This document shows, in pieces, positions 54,352-62,027 of a DNA stretch of 64,000 nt (its first letter is position 1; each line of letters starts with the position of its first letter). Below the pieces are notes generated by a model. The model was not told the DNA's origin, did no database searches, and was given only the letters and a program-made list of their open reading frames with translations. The stretch is from positions 62,001 to 126,000 of the forward strand of contig NZ_LWLS01000056.1 of the NCBI RefSeq assembly GCF_001905095.1. Reading direction: 5' to 3'. The translations under genes and the position numbers were made by a program. The DNA is from Micromonospora sp. CB01531. Its GTDB lineage: Bacteria; Actinomycetota; Actinomycetes; Mycobacteriales; Micromonosporaceae.

Positions 54352-55320
54352 CCCGGACCAGTCCTTCACGACTCGCCACACGAGCCCGCGCTGCCGGCGG
54401 CCCAACACGCGAGCGAGGCCAGCCGGAGAAGTTGATGTGCCGGCATCGGGCCTCGGGGGTGACGGAACCGTCAGTGGGCTGCGTGGCGAGGATGGAGAGT
54501 CCGCCCGCACGGCCACTGCCCGCCGCCCCCAGCGCGTTCGGCCCCAGGGCTTGACGACCGACAGCACGGTCGAGATCCACAGCGCGACAGTGAAGCTGCC
54601 CAGGCAGGCCGTCAGTGCGATGCCGGTGGCACCGGGCTGGCCGGCCGGATCGATGGTACGAAGGGCGAGTTCGTCGGCCAGCGCGCTCTCGACGGTGCCG
54701 GCAACCAGCGGGATGCTCACCGCGATGGCGAACTTGGTCAACACCCACCGGTACCGGACGAGCCCCCACTTAGTGCCGAGCGACACGACCAGGCCCGTGA
54801 TGATCGACAGCGCCATCGACGGAATCGCGACGGCCAGCTCGATCACATGCAACACCTCGTACGCGCCGTGTCGCATGGCGTGGGAGTCCGCGGCCCAACC
54901 GATGACGGCCAGGGCGGTCATCGTCAGCGCGACGCCGAGCCACCCCACACTGAACCCCACGTGCAGGGTCAACCAGACCCGGCGGGCCCGCGGCGACAGC
55001 AGCGGGAAGCGCGGCCTGCATCGGGCGAGGATCACTAGCGAGAGCAGGATGCCGACAAGCGCGACCGACTCGGCGATGCTGAAGACGAACTGCAGCGGCG
55101 CCAGCGCCAGGTGCAGCCCGATCGCCAGCCGACGGCCCAGGCGGTGCCACCGCAGCGCGGCGACGACGGAGAGGATCGCCCCGACGCCATATCCGACGAG
55201 CGCCATCAGTCGGAAGACGCTCATGTCCGAGCCGTGGAGGAGCAATCCGATGTTCAGGGTGGCGAAGGCGACGAAGGCCCATTGCAGCGGGCGGGCGAGA
55301 TCGCGGTATCTGGGTTCCAT
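54343..55320 (-). CDS. Polytopic membrane protein (DUF2269-like), unknown function
   Basis: 325 aa from ATG 55320 (MEPRYRDLARPLQWAFVAF). The N-terminal half has four helices (LMALVGYGVGAILSVVAALRW, ESVALVGILLSLVIL). The second half, RVWLTLHVGFSVGWLGVALTMTALAVIGW, then KWGLVRYRWVLTKFAIAVSIPLVAG and a further helix, resembles the DUF2269/DUF2214-type membrane fold. The last ~70 residues are a soluble Ser/Pro/Arg-rich tail that overlaps the convergent YkvA gene end. No catalytic motif is seen. Confidence 0.75.
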   Translation of the reverse strand: MEPRYRDLARPLQWAFVAFATLNIGLLLHGSDMSVFRLMALVGYGVGAILSVVAALRWHRLGRRLAIGLHLALAPLQFVFSIAESVALVGILLSLVILARCRPRFPLLSPRARRVWLTLHVGFSVGWLGVALTMTALAVIGWAADSHAMRHGAYEVLHVIELAVAIPSMALSIITGLVVSLGTKWGLVRYRWVLTKFAIAVSIPLVAGTVESALADELALRTIDPAGQPGATGIALTACLGSFTVALWISTVLSVVKPWGRTRWGRRAVAVRADSPSSPRSPLTVPSPPRPDAGTSTSPAGLARVLGRRQRGLVWRVVKDWSGSG

Positions 55321-55474
55321 GCCCCCGACGCTAGGTTTTGGCTGATCAGGTCGGCATCGCGCGATGTGCCCGGAGTCGCGCACCCATGGTCGACGGCCTC
55401 CCCAGCGGGGACACACCTTTCGACTACATCGATCGGCGGAAGCCCGAATCGGCTGTCCTGGATAGACTCAGGCG

Positions 55475-56080
55475 ATGGTCATCCGCCGGGCCCCATGGCT
55501 GCGTCCGGGCCGGGCGGTGGACGGCGTGCTCGCCACGGCGTGTGTCCTACCAGGGGTGTGGCAAGACCTGCAGTCCGGCCTGTTCAACGGCTCCCCGATC
55601 GTCAATCGCCCGGCACCGCTGGGGATCACGGTGGCGTTGGGGTTGGCCACCGGCGTAGCCGTGTTCGACCGCCGGAGCCGACCGCTACTGCTGTACGCCG
55701 GTGCCGTGGCGTGCTGGCTCGTCGCGGGCGCCTGGCCGGCCGTGCCCGTGGCGCAATACGCGGTGGGGGCATACCTCCGATCGCTGCGGCTACGGGTGGT
55801 GCTCTCCGTCGTGATGGTGGCGGCGGTGTCGATGCCGATGTGGCTTGCGTACGGTGCCGACGCCAGCCTTCCGATCAGTCTGGCCATGTGCATCCTGCCG
55901 GCCCTGGCCGGCCTGTTCGTGGCCTCGCGGCGAGCGCAGGAGCAGCTGCTCGTCGACCAGGCGCGCGCCGAGGAGCGGTCGCGAGGGAGGCATGGGAGGT
56001 GGAGCGGTGATCCGCCTGCTGGTCGTCGACGACGAATGGCTGGTCCGGGCCGCGCTGCTGACCATCTTTTCGGCCTATGA
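55475..56080 (+). pseudogene. Truncated sensor histidine kinase: membrane domain kept, catalytic domain lost
   Basis: Residues 1-170 are a polytopic sensor (GITVALGLATGVAVF, LLLYAGAVACWLVAGAW, VVLSVVMVAAVSMPMW, ISLAMCILPALAGLFVAS) that ends in AQEQLLVDQARAEERSR. In DesK-like kinases this linker runs directly into the phospho-acceptor His helix. Here it jumps at about 55984 into the leader of the response-regulator gene and continues as nonsense (GRHGRWSGD...) to a stop at 56080. DHp and ATPase domains are absent, so the kinase cannot signal by itself. A clean internal deletion of about 600 bp would explain it. Confidence 0.75.
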
Positions 56081-56657
56081 CGACATCGAGGTCGTCGGCG
56101 AGGCCGAGGACGGCGACCAGGCGGTCCGCGAGGCACGAATCCACCAGCCGGACGTGGTGTTGATGGACATCCGAATGCCGCGCGCCGACGGCCTCGCCGC
56201 CGCCGCGGCGCTCGCCCGCTTCCCGGACCCGCCGAAGGTCGTCGTGCTGACCACGTTCGAACTGGACGAGTACGTGGAGACGGCGCTGCGCCACGGCGCG
56301 GTGGGCTTTCTGCTCAAGGACGCCACCGCAGACCAGATGGCCGCAGCGATACGCAGCGCCGCCGCAGGCGAGGCGATGCTGTCGCCCCGGGTCACCCGCC
56401 GCCTGTTGCACCGTTTCGCGGAACCGAGCAGCCCACACCGGCGCGACGCGCTGCGCCGCATCGACGTCCTCACAGACCGGGAACGGGACGTTCTGGCCGC
56501 CGTCGGCGAAGGGTTGTCGAACGGTGACATCGGTAAGCGACTGCACCTCAGTGAGGCCACCGTAAAGAGCCACGTCAGCCGGGTGCTGGCCAAGCTGCAA
56601 CTGACAAACCGGGTCCAGGCGGCGATCCTGGCGCACCACGCTGGCCTGGTGCGCTGA
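56007..56657 (+). CDS. NarL/LuxR-family response regulator
   Basis: 216 aa from GTG 56007 behind GGGAGGTGGAG. Receiver: IRLLVVDDEWLVRAALL, phospho-acceptor Asp in VVLMDIRMPR (about residue 53), switch Thr in VVLTTF, Lys in LLKDA. LuxR HTH at about 150-210: LTDRERDVLAAVGEGLSNGDIGKRLHLSEATVKSHVSRVLAKL. The gene is intact although its partner kinase is not; it may respond to another kinase or to acetyl phosphate, or be on its way to decay. Confidence 0.92.
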   Translation: MIRLLVVDDEWLVRAALLTIFSAYDDIEVVGEAEDGDQAVREARIHQPDVVLMDIRMPRADGLAAAAALARFPDPPKVVVLTTFELDEYVETALRHGAVGFLLKDATADQMAAAIRSAAAGEAMLSPRVTRRLLHRFAEPSSPHRRDALRRIDVLTDRERDVLAAVGEGLSNGDIGKRLHLSEATVKSHVSRVLAKLQLTNRVQAAILAHHAGLVR

Positions 56658-56683
56658 CCGCACCCGACGCCGGCACGTTGCCG

Positions 56684-57199
56684 TCAGAAGGGCTCGACCC
56701 CGAAGCGGGTTGCCCTGGTGTAGACCGGCCCGCGCCCGGTCTCGTTTCCGTCGATGTCGAGGCCTCGCCACGTACCGACGCTGGTCAGCGTGTCACCGTT
56801 CACATGAGCCTCGTGCTTTGCCTGGACCTCCCCGTGGTATCGATGTGGCGGCCCGGTCAGATCCTCCGGCAGCACCTGCCACAGGGCGAACCTTACGGTA
56901 CTCCGTCCGGCGGCCACCCAACGGCCGGTCGCGATGTGGACACCGTCGGCGAACGACAGGAAGAAGCCGCCCGGGAGGAAGGTGAACAGCCCCACTTCGA
57001 CCTCGTGCGGCAGCGTCACCAGGCCGCGCCAGGTGCCGACGACCGGGTGGTGGCCCGGCGGGTGGACGGATGGCCGTTCGTCGGCGACAGCCGCGTCAGT
57101 GATGCCCAGCGCTCCGCCGATGGCCAGCGCCCCAACGCCGGCGGTCATGCCGGCCGTACGCCGGAGGAGGTGCCTTCGGTCAAAATCGTTACCAGTCAT
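56684..57199 (-). CDS. Tat-type secreted protein of unknown function, lipocalin-like (171 aa)
   Basis: ATG 57199 starts a twin-arginine-like signal (DRRHLLRRTAGMTAGVGALAIGG, cleaved near residue 40). The mature part has two repeats of a VGTWRGL strand (HPVVGTWRGLVTLP near 55; SVGTWRGLDIDGNE near 145), with FTFLPGGFFLSFADGVHIATGRWVAAG between. This is the pattern of a small beta-barrel or calycin-like fold. No enzymatic motif is recognised. It converges with the response regulator, ending 26 nt from it. Confidence 0.7.
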   Translation of the reverse strand: MTGNDFDRRHLLRRTAGMTAGVGALAIGGALGITDAAVADERPSVHPPGHHPVVGTWRGLVTLPHEVEVGLFTFLPGGFFLSFADGVHIATGRWVAAGRSTVRFALWQVLPEDLTGPPHRYHGEVQAKHEAHVNGDTLTSVGTWRGLDIDGNETGRGPVYTRATRFGVEPF

Positions 57200-57702
57200 G
57201 GGAACGACGCTAGGCGGCATAGCGCAGTGGCACATCGCTCGCCGGGTGTCGCCGGATGCGACCAACGACGGCGCGTACGCCGGCCGCCTCCCCCGGTCGA
57301 ATGAGCCGCCCGGCTGCCCTGGGGCACGGTCGACGTGAAACACAGGACGGGCAAGGCCGCGACTTGTGTGTCGAGGCAGCCAAACTTCAATTTTTCGATC
57401 GAGAGTGAACCGGGCGCACCCGGGACGCGTGCCTTCCGGTGGGGCCCGAGGTTCCGGCATGGGCTTCTCCGGCGACCTGTCGGTGAGGCGGTGGCCGACC
57501 TCGGGCCCGGCCGGGCGTCCAATGGTCGCGAAGCCTGGTCGTCACCAGCGGGTTCGTCCAGACGTAACGGCCCGCCCGCACCGCCGTTGGCCAAAGGGGG
57601 TCACTGCACCGAACGACACCATGCGGCGGCAGTCGGGCTTCGCGACCGGTCGACGTCGTCCGCGGAACAGTCTTCGCCACTCGGGCAAGAAGGGAACCTG
57701 GC
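57200..57702. other. Intergenic region, no gene supported
   Basis: Several frames are open but show only composition-driven Arg/Pro/Gly sequence. A local AT-rich tract with TCGATCGA (57395-57402) is the only oddity and may mark a promoter or regulator site for one of the divergent genes. Confidence 0.45.
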
Positions 57703-59259
57703 ATGCACGCACGACCTCGTCGCACCGTCGTCCCACGTCGCCAGACCATGGAAGCACCGAATGGATCACCTGACGGCGGCGTGCCACCGGCACGCGCCCG
57801 CCGCCAACCGCGAGCAATCATCGCCATGCTGGCCCTGGCCGCATCAGGACTGTCCATGACCGCGGTCGGTGCCCCAGCGAACGCCGAGCCGGGCGGACCG
57901 ACGATGCTCGACCGGAAGCTGGCGGTGCGCACGGCCGCCACGGGGTTGGTCAGCCCCACCGGCCTTGCTTTCATCGGCAACGACGACATGTTCGTGCTCG
58001 AGAAGACGACCGGGCGGGTCCAGCGCGTCGTCAACGGAGCCGTCACCAGCACGCCACTGGACCTCGCCGTCAATTCCGGCTCCGAGCGAGGCCTGCTCGG
58101 GATCGCCCTGCACCCGGACTTCCCGGCGAATTCTGGGGTATATCTGTACTGGACGGAGAGCACGACCGGCACGGACACCACCGTCCTCAGCGAAACCCCG
58201 CTGCTCGGCAATCGGATCGACCGGTTCGTGTGGAACGGCAGCACACTCACCTTCGACCGCAACCTGATCCGGATCCGCGCCCGTCAAGAGGACGCCGGCC
58301 AGCCCGCCCGCGCCAACCACAACGGCGGGGTGATCAGCTTCGGCCATGACGGGAAGCTGTATACCTTCACGGGCGACCTTGGTCGGCGTGGCCAGCTGCA
58401 AAACCTCACCTGCGGCCCGACCGCCGCCTGCCCGGGGCCGACCGTGCCCGACGACCAGTTCGGCGGGCCGGCACCGGACGACGCCCACCTCAGCGGCGTC
58501 GTCCTGCGCCTCAACGACGACGGCACGACGCCGACCGACAACCCCTTCTTCGGGCCCGGCGCGGCCATGGGCGGCGAGGTCGGCGCCACTGTGCAGAAGA
58601 TCTTCTCGTACGGCCACCGCAACGGATTCGGCATGGCCGTCGATCCCGCCTCCGGAAGTGTGTGGATGCAGGAGAACGGCGACGACAGCTTCAGCGAGAT
58701 CAACCGGCTCGAGCCGGGCATGAACGGCGGCTGGGTCCAGATCGCCGGGCCGGTGCAGCGGGTCGCCCAGTTCAAGGAGATCGAGACGACGTTCGGCGGG
58801 CGGAACCTCCAGCAACTACGCTGGCCGCCGAGCAACATCGCGGACAGCCCGCAGGAGGCGCTCGGCAGGCTGTTCATGCTTCCCGGGGCGCACTACAGCG
58901 ATCCCGAGTTCAGCTGGAGGTGGGAGGTCGCCCCTGGCGGAATGGGCTTCCTCAACAGCCGGGCGCTCGGGCCGGAGTTCCAGGGTGACCTGTTCATGGG
59001 TGCCGCGACGGCCGCCCTCAACGGGGGCTACCTCTTCCACTTCAACCTGACCGGCAACCGTCAGAAGATCGCCGTCGACGATCCTCGGCTGGAAGACCGG
59101 GTGGCGGACAACCTCGCCAAGCACGAGATCACGGAAAGCGAAAGCCTCCTGATCGGCCGGGACTTCGGCGTCGTCACGGACATCGAGACCAGCCCGGACG
59201 GCAATCTGGCCGTCCTTTCGCTGACCAACGGCGCGGTCTACACGATCTACCGGCGCTGA
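57703..59259 (+). CDS. Secreted PQQ-dependent sugar dehydrogenase-type beta-propeller (GSDH)
   Basis: 518 aa from ATG 57703 behind AAGGGAAC; an ATG 15 codons later is a possible start. The N-terminus is a long basic region, then a signal segment (IIAMLALAASGLSMTAVGAPANA). Propeller blocks of the glucose/sorbosone dehydrogenase family follow: GLVSPTGLAFIGNDDMFVLEKTTGRV, GSERGLLGIALHPDF, ANHNGGVISFGHDGKLY (the catalytic His), YGHRNGFGMAVDP and WMQENGDDSFSEINRL. Such proteins oxidise aldoses using PQQ or bind sugars outside the cell. The Ca/PQQ residues were not all traced. Confidence 0.88.
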   Translation: MHARPRRTVVPRRQTMEAPNGSPDGGVPPARARRQPRAIIAMLALAASGLSMTAVGAPANAEPGGPTMLDRKLAVRTAATGLVSPTGLAFIGNDDMFVLEKTTGRVQRVVNGAVTSTPLDLAVNSGSERGLLGIALHPDFPANSGVYLYWTESTTGTDTTVLSETPLLGNRIDRFVWNGSTLTFDRNLIRIRARQEDAGQPARANHNGGVISFGHDGKLYTFTGDLGRRGQLQNLTCGPTAACPGPTVPDDQFGGPAPDDAHLSGVVLRLNDDGTTPTDNPFFGPGAAMGGEVGATVQKIFSYGHRNGFGMAVDPASGSVWMQENGDDSFSEINRLEPGMNGGWVQIAGPVQRVAQFKEIETTFGGRNLQQLRWPPSNIADSPQEALGRLFMLPGAHYSDPEFSWRWEVAPGGMGFLNSRALGPEFQGDLFMGAATAALNGGYLFHFNLTGNRQKIAVDDPRLEDRVADNLAKHEITESESLLIGRDFGVVTDIETSPDGNLAVLSLTNGAVYTIYRR

Positions 59260-59391
59260 CGACCAGCAAATCCGACGGGGTGGCCCTCCTGTCCGACGTG
59301 CCGGACGGGCGGGTCACCCTCTCGTCGTGCCGAGGCCTTCGACCTGGGCAAGAACGCGATCAAGGAAGTCGGCGCGCGGAACGCGGTTCGC

Positions 59392-61254
59392 TCATGCCCG
59401 CAACCGTCCCACCGCGAGCTTGAGCAGGCCGGGCAGTGCGGCATCGCGGCCCCTGGCGGCTGGGAGCAGGGCCACCTGTACGGTGCTGCCGTCGACGCGG
59501 GCGGCCGCCGCCGGCCCGCGGGTGAACGCGGCGTCGCCGACGCCGGGCAGTGGTGTTCCCTGGCCCGCCGTCCGCCACGCCATCGAGCCGAGCACACCGT
59601 GCGCCGTGACCAGCATGAGGATCGGGCCCTCCGGAGCGGAGAACTCGATGATCCCGCCCGGTCCCATCATCGCCCTGGCGGTGACCGGCGACGGCCACTG
59701 CAGGGCGCTGGCGACCTCCTCGGCTTGCAGCAGCGAGCCGTTGCGGATCAAGGCCGGGGCTGCGCCGCCGCCCTGGCGGGGCCGGTCGAGCGCGGCGAGC
59801 ACCAGGTTGTCGGTCGGTACCTCCGGCTGAGGACCGTGTCCACTTCCCCGCTCAACGACGCCTATCGCCGTGACGCGCCGGGACCACGGCCGGACGGTCA
59901 GCTGGATCGTGTCGCCGGTCGCGCAACTGTTCGCCAGCGCCAGCGGCAACCCCCACGCCACGGTGCGGTCGCTGGTGCCGTCATCGACTGCGAGGTAGTA
60001 CAGGATCGGCTGTGGGCTGCTGTCGTCGCTGCTGGAGTTCTGCGTCCGCCACAGGTCGATCCAGAGGACCTGACCGGTGATCGTCTTCGGTGTGGCGAGG
60101 TCGATGATCGTACGCACGACGGTGTAGCAGCCGTTGACGACAAGCAGCGCACCGGTGACGGTGATCAGGGCCGAGGTGAGGCCGGCGAACGAGGCGAAGG
60201 CGCTGGCCGACACCGCGTCGATCTGCATCGCGATGTCCACGACGATGTGACCATAGCGGGCGATGGCGTAGCCGATGACGGCCAGCAGGACGCCGCGGAA
60301 CAGCAGCCTCGGTACGGTCTCCCCGTACCGTCCGCTGCGCGGATACCGCACCCGTACCCGGTGCCAGGAGCCGCCGAACGTGGACCAGACCCGGGTGCGG
60401 TCGCCCATGCCCATGTCGATGACGGTGCTCGCCGTGCGGGTCGCCCCGAGCGCGGCGCCATAGGCGAGGTAGCGATCCCAGAGCCCAACGGCGGCCGGGG
60501 GCAGATCGGCGAACGCCTCGTGCCCGCGCAGCCATTCACGCACGCCCATCCATCGGCTCGCGGCCTGCCGTCCCGGGGCGGTGTCCCGCTCCCCGTTGTA
60601 GCGGCCGGCGAACGCCGCCAGCAACGCGAAGCTGATCACGTACGCCCCGATGGTCGCCCCGATGTCGTTGCCGCGCTTGTCCGGCGTACGGATGGCGAAA
60701 TGACCGAAGCCGTAGGTGATCCCGGCCGCGGCGACAGCGGCCACGATCACCAGGAGGACGACGATCGCCGGACCGAAGCGGCGGCGCGACAGGCCGCGCG
60801 CCCGACTGTCGGCGACGACCTCCCTGCGCAGCGCCTTCCACCAGGACTTCGCCGCCTTCTCGTCGCGGAACGTCATCGCGGTCAGGGGCACCACGCCGTC
60901 CACGGCCAGCTTCACGACGCGCTCGTAGACCCGCTTCTCGTACGCGGTCAGCCCCGTCGGGACGGTGCCCGTCAGGTGGACCGTCGTGTGGTGCGGGTCG
61001 TTGTCGGGCTGGCGGAATTCGAGGTAGCCGCGGGCACCCAGATCCAGCAGCGTCGCCTCGGCGGCATCCTCGGTGACCTGCCAGCCGGTGCCGAGCAGGC
61101 TCGCCACGGCGGGCGGCTCCTCGGGCAGATCCGGCGAGGGCAGCGCGGCGTGGATGCCGCGCGGGCTGGTGATCGACAGCATCAACGCGTACGCGCCGAA
61201 GAAGAGCGCGAGGGACGCGCCGACGGCACCCAGCTCGAGGACGGCGGGGCTCAT
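59392..61254 (-). CDS. DUF2207-family membrane protein, partner of LemA
   Basis: 620 aa from ATG 61254, 3 nt after the LemA stop. The first helix (LELGAVGASLALFFGAYALML) is followed by a soluble domain with PPAVASLLGTGWQVTEDAAEATLLDLGARGYLEFRQ, the winged-helix-like segment typical of DUF2207 proteins. Two further helix pairs follow near residues 160-215 and 315-380 (GPAIVVLLVIVAAVAAAG, LLAVIGYAIARYGHIV), then a C-terminal soluble half with VVERGSGHGPQPEVP and repeated beta strands. LemA-DUF2207 pairs are common in actinobacteria; the biochemical function is unknown. It runs as an operon with lemA. Confidence 0.8.
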   Translation of the reverse strand: MSPAVLELGAVGASLALFFGAYALMLSITSPRGIHAALPSPDLPEEPPAVASLLGTGWQVTEDAAEATLLDLGARGYLEFRQPDNDPHHTTVHLTGTVPTGLTAYEKRVYERVVKLAVDGVVPLTAMTFRDEKAAKSWWKALRREVVADSRARGLSRRRFGPAIVVLLVIVAAVAAAGITYGFGHFAIRTPDKRGNDIGATIGAYVISFALLAAFAGRYNGERDTAPGRQAASRWMGVREWLRGHEAFADLPPAAVGLWDRYLAYGAALGATRTASTVIDMGMGDRTRVWSTFGGSWHRVRVRYPRSGRYGETVPRLLFRGVLLAVIGYAIARYGHIVVDIAMQIDAVSASAFASFAGLTSALITVTGALLVVNGCYTVVRTIIDLATPKTITGQVLWIDLWRTQNSSSDDSSPQPILYYLAVDDGTSDRTVAWGLPLALANSCATGDTIQLTVRPWSRRVTAIGVVERGSGHGPQPEVPTDNLVLAALDRPRQGGGAAPALIRNGSLLQAEEVASALQWPSPVTARAMMGPGGIIEFSAPEGPILMLVTAHGVLGSMAWRTAGQGTPLPGVGDAAFTRGPAAAARVDGSTVQVALLPAARGRDAALPGLLKLAVGRLRA

Positions 61255-61257
61255 GGC

Positions 61258-61839
61258 TTAGAACCGCACCTGCACCGGGCCGCGCTCACCCTCGGCCGTC
61301 TCGAAGAACTCCCGCGCCCTGAACCCGGCGAGGCCGGCGATCAGCATGGTCGGGAAGGTCTGCCCGGCGTTGTTGTGCGTCTGGACGGCCGAGTTGTAGA
61401 ACTGCCGCGCGTACGCGATCTTGTTCTCGGTCGTGGCGAGCTCGGCCTGCAGGGCGGCGAAGTTCTGGCTGGCTTTGAGGTCCGGGTACGCCTCCGCGAC
61501 GGCGAAGAGCCGGCCGAGGCTCTGGGTGAGCGCGTTCTCCGCCTGGGCCCGCGCGGCCGGTTCGGCGCCCGCCGCCGCGACCACCCCGGTACGCGCCGCG
61601 GTCACCGCCGCGAGCGTGGCGCTCTCGTGCGCGGCATAGCCCTTGACGGTCTCCACCAGGTTCGGGATCAGGTCCGCACGCCGCTTGAGCTGCACATCGA
61701 TCTGCGCCCACGAAGCGGCGACCTGATTGCGCAGTCGCACGAGGCGGTTGTAGGTCATGATCAGCCACGCGAGTACGCCGACGACCAGCAGGCACAACAG
61801 CCCGCCCATGATCGCAATGAGTCCGCCCGTCTCCGCCAC
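61258..61839 (-). CDS. lemA: LemA family protein
   Basis: 193 aa from GTG 61839, selected by AAGGGAG upstream; in-frame starts further up would cover the promoter. The N-terminal membrane anchor is IMGGLLCLLVVGVLAWLIM. The LemA domain that follows is all-helical: TYNRLVRLRNQVAASWAQIDVQLKRRADLIPNLVETVKGYA, ENKIAYARQFYNSAVQTHNN and FPTMLIAGLAGF are textbook LemA blocks. It is membrane-tethered with a helical bundle outside or at the membrane face. Encoded directly before the DUF2207 protein. Confidence 0.93.
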   Translation of the reverse strand: MAETGGLIAIMGGLLCLLVVGVLAWLIMTYNRLVRLRNQVAASWAQIDVQLKRRADLIPNLVETVKGYAAHESATLAAVTAARTGVVAAAGAEPAARAQAENALTQSLGRLFAVAEAYPDLKASQNFAALQAELATTENKIAYARQFYNSAVQTHNNAGQTFPTMLIAGLAGFRAREFFETAEGERGPVQVRF

Positions 61840-61966
61840 GGGGACTCCCTTCCACGAAGGTCCATGGGACATCGCCGGGAGTGTGACATCCCCGCGCAAC
61901 CGCGGCATCGAACGTTCGGTGTGATGGACGGCCGTCTTCCGGCCACAATGGCTCGCCTCAGCCGGT

Positions 61967-61997
61967 CCGGGCCGCCGCGGAGATGGCGGCGGCCCGG
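61967..61997 (-). terminator. Hairpin terminator after subtilase gene
   Basis: The 12-bp perfect stem CCGGGCCGCCGC / GCGGCGGCCCGG has a 7-nt loop, 31 nt past the stop of the minus-strand subtilase and upstream of lemA. Confidence 0.8.
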
Positions 61998-62027
61998 CTG
62001 GCCATCATGCGCTGAGCGCAGTCACGG

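Noticed and set aside
59291..59306. Hairpin GTCCG-N6-CGGAC after the sugar dehydrogenase gene
   Set aside because: A 5-bp stem is too weak to separate from chance in this composition.
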